Shown here: positions 1-6,071 of the stretch, piece after piece | Numbering within the stretch: position 1 is the first letter of the stretch | Layout of the letters: each line of letters opens with the position of its first letter | From: Caldifarciminota bacterium | GTDB lineage: Bacteria > WOR-3 > Hydrothermia > UBA1063 > CAJXJZ01 | Length of the DNA: 9,245 bases | Assembly: GCA_027073945.1 (NCBI GenBank) | Contig: JALTEL010000201.1 | Span: 1 to 9,245, forward strand | Direction: 5' to 3' | Position numbers and translations under genes: made by a program | The notes under the pieces: generated by a model | The model's input: the letters and a program-made list of their open reading frames with translations, nothing else | What the model was told of the DNA's origin: nothing | The model's database searches: none

Positions 1-84
1 TTGTAAGGGTAAAAATATTCCGCTATAAAAAATAATAATAATATATACAGGAAAAGAAGGCCTAATTTCTTCAGAACTTTGTTA

Positions 85-1026
85 TTATTTATCATGCTCA
101 AATTTTTCGTATGCTTCCACGATGTCTTTGACCAGTTTATGGCGTATTATATCTTCGCTTGTAAATTTAACGAATGAAATACCCTCTATATCTTTTAGTA
201 TTTTTTGTACTTCTACAAGACCTGACGTATCAGACTCGGGCAGGTCAATTTGAGTTATGTCTCCTGTAAGCACGAGTTTTGTTCTCGGTCCAAGCCTTGT
301 CAAAAACATTTTCATCTGTATGCTTTTTGTATTCTGAGCCTCGTCAAGTATGACAAACGCATCGCTGAATGTTCTGCCTCTCATAAATGCAAGGGGCGCA
401 ATTTCCAATATCCTTCTTTCTATGAGTTGTTGAACCTTGTCATAAGGCATCATATTGTAAAGTGCGTCGTACAGGGGGGTTAAATATGGATTAATCTTAT
501 CTTCCATCGCTCCGGGTAGAAAACCTAAAGATTCGCCTGCCTCAACGGCAGGCCTTGTCAGAATCAGTTTTTCGACGCGTTCTTTCTGTAGATATTCTAT
601 TGCTAATGCTACTGCAAGATATGTCTTACCTGTGCCTGCCGGACCTATGCTGACTATTATATCGTTTTTGCGCATAGTTTCTATATAATACCTCTGGTTA
701 TTGCTGTACGGATATATCTTTCTCTTTGGTGTTTTTATAAAGCTTACATCCTCAAATTCTTGATTTCCGTCAGACCTTAATTCCAGGTCAATATCGCTTA
801 TATCGAACTTACCTCTTGTTTTTAAAATTTTTATCAAAGTAGTTATTAGTTTTTTGGCCAGGGAAACCTGGTCTTCAGTCCCTTCTGCAAAAAGCGTGTC
901 TCCTTTTACCCATATTCTTGTTCCTGTCTTGTCTGTTATATATCTTATATTTGTATCATTAACACCAAGGAGGCTCAATGTATCAATATCGTCAAGTGAG
1001 ATTTCTATCTTTTTAATATTATTCAT
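85..1026 (-). CDS. phoH: PhoH-family ATPase (KH domain plus P-loop ATPase, YbeZ-like)
   Basis: A 313-residue cytoplasmic ATPase of the PhoH/YbeZ family. The family is linked to RNA metabolism and ribosome maturation, and E. coli YbeZ works with the RNase YbeY; the exact reaction is not settled. An N-terminal KH-like domain (about 5-75) with the GVNDTNIRYI segment is followed by a linker and the ATPase domain. Visible motifs are Walker A GPAGTGKT (128-135), LTRPAVEAGE (156-165), MRGRTF (215-220), Walker B VILDEAQN (225-232) and the LTGDITQIDLP strand (253-263). Length and order are normal for the family, and nothing looks broken. The ATG at 1026 fits the family N-terminus, but it has no Shine-Dalgarno sequence and sits 5 nt from the base of a terminator-like hairpin. 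It lies downstream of the LysM gene on the same strand. A YbeY gene, a frequent partner, is not visible; the 84 bases after the stop hold no recognisable gene. Confidence 0.95.
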   Translation of the reverse strand: MNNIKKIEISLDDIDTLSLLGVNDTNIRYITDKTGTRIWVKGDTLFAEGTEDQVSLAKKLITTLIKILKTRGKFDISDIDLELRSDGNQEFEDVSFIKTPKRKIYPYSNNQRYYIETMRKNDIIVSIGPAGTGKTYLAVALAIEYLQKERVEKLILTRPAVEAGESLGFLPGAMEDKINPYLTPLYDALYNMMPYDKVQQLIERRILEIAPLAFMRGRTFSDAFVILDEAQNTKSIQMKMFLTRLGPRTKLVLTGDITQIDLPESDTSGLVEVQKILKDIEGISFVKFTSEDIIRHKLVKDIVEAYEKFEHDK

Positions 1027-1031
1027 CTTTT

Positions 1032-1067
1032 AAAACCCGAAGACCTATCTATGGGTCTTCGGGTTTT
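1032..1067 (-). terminator. Perfect 14-bp hairpin terminator between the LysM gene and phoH
   Basis: AAAACCCGAAGACC (1032-1045) pairs perfectly with 1054-1067 around an 8-nt loop (1046-1053). The outer A/T pairs supply a T-run on either strand: TTTT on the minus strand before AAAAG, and TTTTT on the plus strand. It should act as an intrinsic terminator in both directions. On the minus strand it ends the lipoprotein-LysM transcript. It also occupies the place where the phoH ribosome-binding site should be. Confidence 0.85.
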
Positions 1068-1079
1068 TGAATCTTGTTT

Positions 1080-1109
1080 AGAATAAATGTTAGTCTCTGG
1101 GAATTACAA
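1080..1109 (-). promoter_or_regulatory. Weak candidate promoter for phoH
   Basis: On the minus strand TTGTAA (1109-1104) and TATTCT (1085-1080) are 18 bp apart, each matching the sigma70 consensus at four of six positions. Transcription would start near 1073 and give a leader of about 47 nt containing the whole terminator-like hairpin. The match is modest, overlaps the 3' end of the LysM gene, and could be chance in AT-rich DNA. Confidence 0.22.
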
Positions 1110-1692
1110 GGTCCTGTTTGGGATATATCAAATCCGGGTCTTTAATCTGGTCTTTGTTGGCATTGTATATTTTTGTCCACATTTTTGGATTATTGTAAAT
1201 CCAGTAAAATCCTGCGATTTTCCACAAATAATCACCTGGTAATATTTTCATATCTTTAACAAGTCCATGGGGTATGGTAAGAACCCATCCGGGATATATA
1301 AGATTCGGGTTTTTGATTTTGTCACGATTGGCTCTGAATATTCTTGGCCAGGCTTTTGCATTGTTGTAAACATATCTCATTGCCGCTATCTTGGCGAGAT
1401 AATCACCCTTTGCAACTATATATTCCGGTTTGTATTTCGCGATTTCTTCCTGTGTCTGGGATATTTCTTCATTTAAAGAGGATATCTGTTGTTCTTTCTG
1501 TGATTGCTCTTTTTTGAGGCCGTCAAGAGTTGACTGCAGATTATTCACTTTTGTTTGAAGCTGACTGACATTTGTTTTGCAAGCTTCAAGCATTTTCAGA
1601 GCATCCTGCTCTGTCAACTTTTTGTTCTGGGCATATAGCCCTGAAAAACCGAACATCATTACGACTGCAAGTATTGAAATTTTCTTAATCAT
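1090..1692 (-). CDS. Secreted coiled-coil protein with two tandem LysM-like repeats
   Basis: A 200-residue exported protein. Residues 1-21 form a signal peptide (MIKK, hydrophobic core, cleavage probably after LYA). Residues 26-86 are a Q/K/E-rich coiled coil. Two LysM-like modules follow at about 91-141 and 148-198. The modules match at about half of 51 positions and share GDYL, KIA, YNN, IK.P.LIYP and a final IP. LysM domains bind peptidoglycan-type glycans, so the likely site is the periplasm. The ATG at 1692 is chosen because GAGGAGG (1705-1699) lies 6 nt upstream; a TTG at 1707 would put this site inside the gene. The ribosome-binding site overlaps the stop codon of the preceding lipoprotein gene, so the two are co-transcribed and probably translationally coupled. 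Specific function unknown. Confidence 0.88.
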   Translation of the reverse strand: MIKKISILAVVMMFGFSGLYAQNKKLTEQDALKMLEACKTNVSQLQTKVNNLQSTLDGLKKEQSQKEQQISSLNEEISQTQEEIAKYKPEYIVAKGDYLAKIAAMRYVYNNAKAWPRIFRANRDKIKNPNLIYPGWVLTIPHGLVKDMKILPGDYLWKIAGFYWIYNNPKMWTKIYNANKDQIKDPDLIYPKQDLVIPRD

Positions 1693-1703
1693 TGTTCGCC
1701 TCC

Positions 1704-1967
1704 TCAATATCCTTTCTCAAGAAGATCAAGATATGCCTTCAGAGAGTCTCTTTTTTGCTGCAATGTTGTTATTTGCTGGTCAAGATTGTTGCCTTTTAGC
1801 TGGTCTATTTGAGCTTGAAGTTGCTGAAGTTTCTGGTTGGCGGATTCCTCTGCTTTTTTGCATTCCTCTATCTGTGATAGGGTTTCACGCGTAGCCTTTT
1901 TAGGCCCACAGCCTGACAGTCCGACAGCTACCAGGCCTATTACTGCGAGACCCACTAATTTTTTCAT
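1704..1967 (-). CDS. Small coiled-coil lipoprotein, outer-membrane type
   Basis: An 87-residue lipoprotein precursor. MKK plus a hydrophobic stretch ends in the lipobox LSGC with Cys20 as the lipidated residue. The residue after Cys is Gly, not Asp, so by the enterobacterial rule it would go to the outer membrane. The mature 68 residues are almost all polar heptad-like coiled coil rich in Q, E and K (about 27-85), with one internal cysteine, Cys36. In size and design it recalls Lpp-type lipoproteins, but no homology is claimed. The ATG at 1967 is chosen for AGGAGG (1978-1973) 5 nt upstream and the signal peptide; an in-frame ATG at 2009 lies upstream of the promoter -10. It is the first gene of the operon, and its TGA is embedded in the next gene's ribosome-binding site. 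Confidence 0.85.
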   Translation of the reverse strand: MKKLVGLAVIGLVAVGLSGCGPKKATRETLSQIEECKKAEESANQKLQQLQAQIDQLKGNNLDQQITTLQQKRDSLKAYLDLLEKGY

Positions 1968-1996
1968 ACTTACCTCCTTTTCTGTGAGTGTTATAA

Positions 1997-2025
1997 AATA
2001 TATACTCAAACAATCAGAAAGTCAA
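1997..2025 (-). promoter_or_regulatory. Sigma70-type promoter of the lipoprotein-LysM operon
   Basis: On the minus strand TTGACT (2025-2020) and TATATT (2002-1997) are separated by exactly 17 bp. The expected start is at 1990/1989, so the RNA would begin ACTCACA and carry a leader of about 22 nt with AAAAGGAGGT before the ATG at 1967. Spacing, both hexamers and the strong ribosome-binding site agree. Confidence 0.8.
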
Positions 2026-2267
2026 GCTTTATGTTAGAAATCCATATTCTTTTTTATTAATATTCAAATTAGAGAATCCAGTATTGGCCTATTCTGTCAG
2101 TGTGTTTCGCCTGTTTTGCTATCTGATTTACATTTTTAGTGATTTGCTCATTCAAATGAAGGAGATACATGCTGTTTGTCGTTAGCATTTATTCTAAAAA
2201 GCGTATATACACATAACAGCAGAACAGTATTCTACAGGTAGAGATTTTTATATTTTAGCGCTTGTCA
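2026..2267. other. Divergent intergenic spacer without a convincing gene
   Basis: 242 AT-rich bases lie between the two outward-facing promoters. Two very short open frames are present. A 39-codon frame on the minus strand (2188-2069) has no ribosome-binding site. A 15-codon frame on the plus strand (2169-2216, MLFVVSIYSKKRIYT) has GAAGGAG (2158-2164) 4 nt before its ATG. Neither has a recognisable product or promoter. No RNA gene, long repeat or clear operator palindrome was seen. Confidence 0.6.
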
Positions 2268-2296
2268 TTGACAAAACTCGCCTCCGGTTGTAAAAT
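2268..2296 (+). promoter_or_regulatory. Sigma70-type promoter of the cyclophilin-ABC operon
   Basis: Consensus TTGACA (2268-2273) is followed after exactly 17 bp by TAAAAT (2291-2296). The expected start is A2303, so the RNA would begin ACTCACA with a leader of about 30 nt. AGGAGG (2321-2326) sits 6 nt before the ATG at 2333. No other promoter of this quality was found before 7003, so it probably drives all five downstream genes. Confidence 0.85.
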
Positions 2297-2332
2297 ATAT
2301 AAACTCACACAAACCACAAAAGGAGGTGCAGT

Positions 2333-2929
2333 ATGATAGCAGCAATGGTAGTGCTCATGGCAAATATGCCGCCCGGTAAGGTGATAAAACCGAACATGAC
2401 AGCGAAGGAGAGGATACAGATAAGCACGAAGTATAAAGATGAAAAGGTGAAGCTAATTGGCGATGAGATGGCTGAGATAAAAACCAGCAAAGGTAAGATA
2501 ATAGCAAAATTGTATGCAAAACAGGCTCCTATTACTGTTGGAAATTTTGTGAAGCTTGCAAGACTTGGCTTTTACGATGGCCTGATTTTTCACAGATATG
2601 TGAAAGATTTTGTCATTCAAGGAGGTGACCCTCTGGGAACAGGCATGGGAGGAGCAGGCTACAATATACCACTCGAAGTGAAGAAAACCTTAACGCATGT
2701 TACAGGTGCACTTGGAATGGCCAGGTCTGCCGACCCTAATTCTGCAAGTTCTCAATTTTATATAACCCTAAAACCCACACATTTTTTGGATGGTAAATAT
2801 GCTGTGTTTGGTAAAGTCGTGAGTGGAATGAAAACGGTTCTTTCTCTCAGGCAAGGTGATACAATAAGGTCTATTAACGTATTTCATGAAAATAAGGTAA
2901 AAACAATAAAAAAGAAGGTAATAAAATGA
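2333..2929 (+). CDS. Cyclophilin-type peptidyl-prolyl cis-trans isomerase
   Basis: A 198-residue cyclophilin that would catalyse cis-trans isomerisation of Xaa-Pro bonds. The core starts near residue 45 and carries FHR (86-88, R88 matching the catalytic Arg55 of human CypA), FVIQGGDP (93-100), GALGMARSADPNSASSQF (125-142) and FLDGKYAVFGKV (151-162). Phe151 replaces CypA Trp121 and Tyr156 replaces His126; the Trp change is common in bacteria and predicts weak cyclosporin binding. Residues 1-44 are an extension with a short hydrophobic stretch (IAAMVVLMA) but no basic N-terminus, so neither export nor anchoring is clear. The start is set by AGGAGG at 2321 and the promoter just upstream. Its stop overlaps the ABC ATPase start by ATGA, so it is translationally coupled to that transporter. 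Confidence 0.93.
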   Translation: MIAAMVVLMANMPPGKVIKPNMTAKERIQISTKYKDEKVKLIGDEMAEIKTSKGKIIAKLYAKQAPITVGNFVKLARLGFYDGLIFHRYVKDFVIQGGDPLGTGMGGAGYNIPLEVKKTLTHVTGALGMARSADPNSASSQFYITLKPTHFLDGKYAVFGKVVSGMKTVLSLRQGDTIRSINVFHENKVKTIKKKVIK

Positions 2930-3864
2930 TAGCTGTGGAAGGCATCAATAAGAATTTTGGCAATATAAAAGCCGTGAATAATGTAAGTTTTCACATAGGA
3001 AAGGGTGAGATTATAGGGTTCTTGGGGCCCAATGGCGCAGGTAAAACAACCACAATGCGTATGTTAACGGGCTATTATATGCCAGATTCGGGTTCAATCA
3101 GGATAAAAGATATAGATATAACTCGAAATCCTATTGATGCAAAAAAAACAATCGGATATCTTCCCGAAGATAATCCAGTTTATTATGATATTACTCCGTA
3201 TGATTACCTTTTGTTTGTGGCAGGTATAAGGGGAATTCCCAAAGCTCAATTTTCCAGAAGACTTAAAGAGGTAGCATCATCCACCGGCATAACAAACGTA
3301 ATATCAAGACCCATAGGCGAACTGTCCAAAGGGTATAAACAAAGAGTAGGTCTTGCTCAGGCTCTTATACATGACCCTGATATTCTTATACTTGACGAAC
3401 CCACATCCGGGCTTGACCCTACACAGATAGTAGAAATAAGGGAGCTTATAAAGAGATTATCCAGGGAAAAGACAGTGATATTATCCACCCATATAATGCA
3501 GGAAGCATCCGCTATCAGTACGAGGATACTCATTATCAACAAAGGCAGTATTGTTGCAAAAGGAACGCCTTCTGAACTGCTTGCGTTCAAGGAAGGCGCA
3601 AATATTGTCCATATACTTGTCAAAAAGGAACACAAGGCTTTTAGTGAAAAATTAAAAGAATCTGGTTTTGGAGTATCTGTAAAATCCAATGATGAAAAGT
3701 TTGTTGAGTTGATAATAACAGGAAGCAAGGATGTGGATATAAGAGAGAATATATTTAATCTTGCTGTACAGAATAATGTAGCACTCCTTGAAATGTGGAA
3801 AGAGAAAGCCACACTTGAAGAGGTATTTTTGCATATTACAATGGAGGAAAAACATGAAGCGTAG
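2926..3864 (+). CDS. ABC transporter ATP-binding protein, GldA-like
   Basis: A 312-residue ATPase of the ABC-2 export class that would power the permease encoded next to it, on the cytoplasmic face of the inner membrane. Motifs in order are Walker A GPNGAGKT (34-41), a Q-loop region YLPEDNP with Glu81 in the usual Gln place (as in GldA-type ATPases), signature LSKGYKQR (133-140), Walker B ILILDEP (153-159), D-loop SGLD and the switch His189 in STHIMQEA. A C-terminal domain of about 90 residues ends in the LEEVFLHIT motif seen in this family. The ATG sits in an ATGA overlap with the cyclophilin stop, with AGAAGG (2913-2918) 7 nt upstream. It is most like the GldA/DrrA/YhaQ group; whether it serves gliding cannot be said, since the same cluster occurs in many non-gliding bacteria. 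Confidence 0.93.
   Translation: MIAVEGINKNFGNIKAVNNVSFHIGKGEIIGFLGPNGAGKTTTMRMLTGYYMPDSGSIRIKDIDITRNPIDAKKTIGYLPEDNPVYYDITPYDYLLFVAGIRGIPKAQFSRRLKEVASSTGITNVISRPIGELSKGYKQRVGLAQALIHDPDILILDEPTSGLDPTQIVEIRELIKRLSREKTVILSTHIMQEASAISTRILIINKGSIVAKGTPSELLAFKEGANIVHILVKKEHKAFSEKLKESGFGVSVKSNDEKFVELIITGSKDVDIRENIFNLAVQNNVALLEMWKEKATLEEVFLHITMEEKHEA
3843..3847 (+). promoter_or_regulatory. Ribosome-binding site fixing the permease start
   Basis: GGAGG, inside the last codons of the ABC ATPase gene, lies 6 nt before the ATG at 3854. It selects that ATG over an in-frame ATG at 3788, whose added residues would be basic, polar and unlike the family. Confidence 0.85.
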
Positions 3865-4567
3865 CACATCGAGTATAATGAAAAAGGAGTTTCTATCTTA
3901 TTTTATCTCTCCTTCCGGGTATATTTTTGTCGTGATTTTCCTTGCATTGACTTCCTGGCTTTACTTCAGAGGCTTCTTTATAGCACAGGAAGCATCCATG
4001 CGAATATTCTTCGGCATTATGCCCTGGATTTTTCTGATTTTTATCCCTGCTATGACAATGAGAAGTTTTGCCGAAGAACAGAGATCCGGAACTTTTGAGA
4101 TACTTACAACGCTTCCGCTGTCTTCTTCCTCCATTGTATGGCAAAAATTCCTTTCTTCCCTATATCTCCTATTTCTGACTTTACTGTTTACCTTTTCAAT
4201 ACCCGTTACACTTGCCATAATAGGCTCCCCGGATTTCGGAGAAATTGTATCGGGCTATCTTGGACTTATTCTTGTGGGAAGTTCTTATATTGCAATTGGA
4301 ATTTTTTCATCTTCATTGACCAAGAATCAGGTTGTTGCCTTTATATTGGGTGTGTTTATTTCATTTGCTCTGTTTATTATAGGAGAAGACCTTGTAACCA
4401 TATCACTCCCAACATTTCTTGGCTCAATTCTTCAATATTCTTCACTTTCCTATCATTTCAAATCCATCATGAGAGGGGTTATAGATTCACGGGATATCAT
4501 ATACTATCTTTCTGTTGACGCCCTATTTTTGTATGCTACTTATATGAGAATAAAGAGGAGTGTGTGA
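3854..4567 (+). CDS. ABC-2 type permease, GldF-like
   Basis: A 237-residue integral membrane subunit of the ABC transporter. The N-terminus (KKEFLSYFISPSGYIFVVIF, 10-29) is the typical opening of GldF/YhaP-type permeases. Six membrane segments can be read at about 22-42, 50-70, 100-125, 131-156, 161-183 and 216-233. A charged cytoplasmic stretch after the second contains FAEEQRSGTFEILTTLPLS, the conserved ABC-2 loop that probably contacts the ATPase. It overlaps the ATPase gene by 11 bp, and its TGA lies 1 nt before the next ATG. The set is ATPase, this permease and GldG; no second permease is present, as in other GldA-GldF-GldG operons. Substrate unknown. Confidence 0.92.
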   Translation: MKRSTSSIMKKEFLSYFISPSGYIFVVIFLALTSWLYFRGFFIAQEASMRIFFGIMPWIFLIFIPAMTMRSFAEEQRSGTFEILTTLPLSSSSIVWQKFLSSLYLLFLTLLFTFSIPVTLAIIGSPDFGEIVSGYLGLILVGSSYIAIGIFSSSLTKNQVVAFILGVFISFALFIIGEDLVTISLPTFLGSILQYSSLSYHFKSIMRGVIDSRDIIYYLSVDALFLYATYMRIKRSV

Positions 4568-4568
4568 A

Positions 4569-6071
4569 ATGCATAGCAACAGGAAAATTTTGAATATCGT
4601 ATATCTTTTTGTAGTTCTCGTGGTCTTGAATTTCATTTCCTCAATGGTTTATGTAAGAGCTGATATAACTGCAAATCACAGATATACAATTTCTAAGGCG
4701 ACAAGGCGTGTGCTATCAGACTTGAAGGATATAGTTGTAATAAAAGTTTTCTTTTCCAAGCAATTACCCAGTGAACTATTGCCAGTAAAAAATCAGGTTC
4801 AGGACCTGCTTGAAGAATACAGAGTAGCCTCGCATGGGAAACTTCATATTATGTATATTGATCCCACCAAATCCAGACAACTTGCACGGGAAGCGATTTC
4901 TGCGGGTGTTCAGCCTGTTCAGATGAATGTTTATCAAAAAGATCAGTTGCAGATGATACGGGGATACTTTGGTTTGGCTATTTTTTACGGAGATAAGAAA
5001 GAATCCATTCCAATAATTAAAAATGCCAATGGTCTTGAATATGAGCTGACATCAAGAATAATGCGATTATCAGAGGGTAAGAACAAACTAATAGGATTTG
5101 TATTTGATGGTGGCAACCACTCATTTGATAAAGATTACAGCAGAGTTAAAAAAACACTTTCCAAGATTTATAGTGTCAAAGCGCTCACCGATAGTACACT
5201 TGAGCCTGTGGATATGCTTGTGGTTGCCGGCATAGGTAATCTGCAGGATTCCGTATTGCATAAAATAGAATCGGATTACATAGATAAAGGTGTGCCTGTT
5301 ATAATGCTGGCAGATGGAGCTGATATCGGAACCAGTGCCTTTGCTAAAACTTTTCCCATGGACAAACTTGCATATTTTGCCAGATATGGCTTCAAAATCA
5401 ATCCGGACCTTGTGCTTGATAGGTCTTGTGAAATGGCTCCGTTCAAAGGACAGTATTTCATTGTTGAGCAACCCTATCCATTGTGGATAAAAATACTGCC
5501 CCAGGGATTTAATGAGAAAGTTCCTTTTGTAAGAGGACTTAAATCGCTTATGCTTCCCTGGGCAAGTTCGCTTGACCTCACAAAGACAAAGGGACTTGAT
5601 ATAAAGCCTTTTATAAAAACTTCTTCCTATGCATGGACACAAAAAGGTGCACTTATGTTAAACCCGCAGTTTATAAAGACTCCAAACAGCAGAGATGCGT
5701 ATAGCAGCTATGCCCTTGCGGCATATATTACAGGTAGTCCTGCTTTCTTAAAAGATACAACGGTTAATATTAGATTGCTCGTTATATCAAATTCAAAATT
5801 TCTTGAAGATAGATACACAGCGGCATTTCCATCGAATTTAGTGCTTTTTGCAAATGCTGTTGATTATATGTGTTTTTCAAAGGGCGGGCTTTCGTCTATA
5901 AGGTTGAAGACAAATCTCATGAGACCTATAAAACCTCTTTCCTTAAGTGCTAAAAATACCGTTAAATACTTTAATATTATAGGTATGCCCATTTTGTTTA
6001 TATTGTTGGGTCTGATATTCAATATAAGGAGAAAAAAGAGACTTGCGAAAATACAGGAGGAAATGCAATGA
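4569..6071 (+). CDS. GldG-like ABC transporter auxiliary protein
   Basis: A 500-residue membrane-anchored protein of the GldG / ABC-type auxiliary family. A membrane segment at about 8-30 is followed by the family signature with ADITANHRYTIS (31-42) and VVIKVFFSKQLP (56-67). A large extracytoplasmic part carries NPDLVLDRSCEM (278-289), PYPLWIKI (302-309) and SKFLEDRY with LFANAVDYM (409-434). A second membrane segment (about 468-486) precedes a short basic cytoplasmic tail. It should sit with both ends in the inner membrane and work with the upstream permease and ATPase. The ATG at 4569 is preferred because AGGAG (4556-4560) lies 8 nt upstream; a GTG at 4560 would overlap that site. It overlaps the next gene by ATGA. 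What it binds is not known. Confidence 0.9.
   Translation: MHSNRKILNIVYLFVVLVVLNFISSMVYVRADITANHRYTISKATRRVLSDLKDIVVIKVFFSKQLPSELLPVKNQVQDLLEEYRVASHGKLHIMYIDPTKSRQLAREAISAGVQPVQMNVYQKDQLQMIRGYFGLAIFYGDKKESIPIIKNANGLEYELTSRIMRLSEGKNKLIGFVFDGGNHSFDKDYSRVKKTLSKIYSVKALTDSTLEPVDMLVVAGIGNLQDSVLHKIESDYIDKGVPVIMLADGADIGTSAFAKTFPMDKLAYFARYGFKINPDLVLDRSCEMAPFKGQYFIVEQPYPLWIKILPQGFNEKVPFVRGLKSLMLPWASSLDLTKTKGLDIKPFIKTSSYAWTQKGALMLNPQFIKTPNSRDAYSSYALAAYITGSPAFLKDTTVNIRLLVISNSKFLEDRYTAAFPSNLVLFANAVDYMCFSKGGLSSIRLKTNLMRPIKPLSLSAKNTVKYFNIIGMPILFILLGLIFNIRRKKRLAKIQEEMQ

Noticed and set aside
1..84. Possible terminator or gene start after phoH (for example ybeY)
   Set aside because: Only a 4-bp GAAG/CTTC pairing and AT-rich runs are visible; there is no start codon with a ribosome-binding site before the window edge.
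1707..2009. Longer starts for the envelope genes: TTG at 1707 for the LysM gene and ATG at 2009 for the lipoprotein gene
   Set aside because: The internal ATGs at 1692 and 1967 each follow a strong ribosome-binding site and open a proper signal peptide; the ATG at 2009 lies upstream of the promoter -10.
1077..2198. A 13-bp match, CATTTATTCTAAA, at 1089-1077 (minus) and 2186-2198 (plus)
   Set aside because: It is short and AT-rich, occurs only twice, has no extension on either side, and is expected by chance in this composition.
3357..3869. A 170-codon open frame antisense to the ABC ATPase gene
   Set aside because: It mirrors the coding frame of a clearly conserved ABC ATPase, is Ser/Ile/Cys-rich without a known motif, and has no promoter of its own that I could see.
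2926..6071. Calling the transporter genes gldA, gldF and gldG as gliding-motility genes
   Set aside because: The family match is good, but the same cluster is widespread in non-gliding bacteria and no other gliding genes are in the window, so symbols were withheld.
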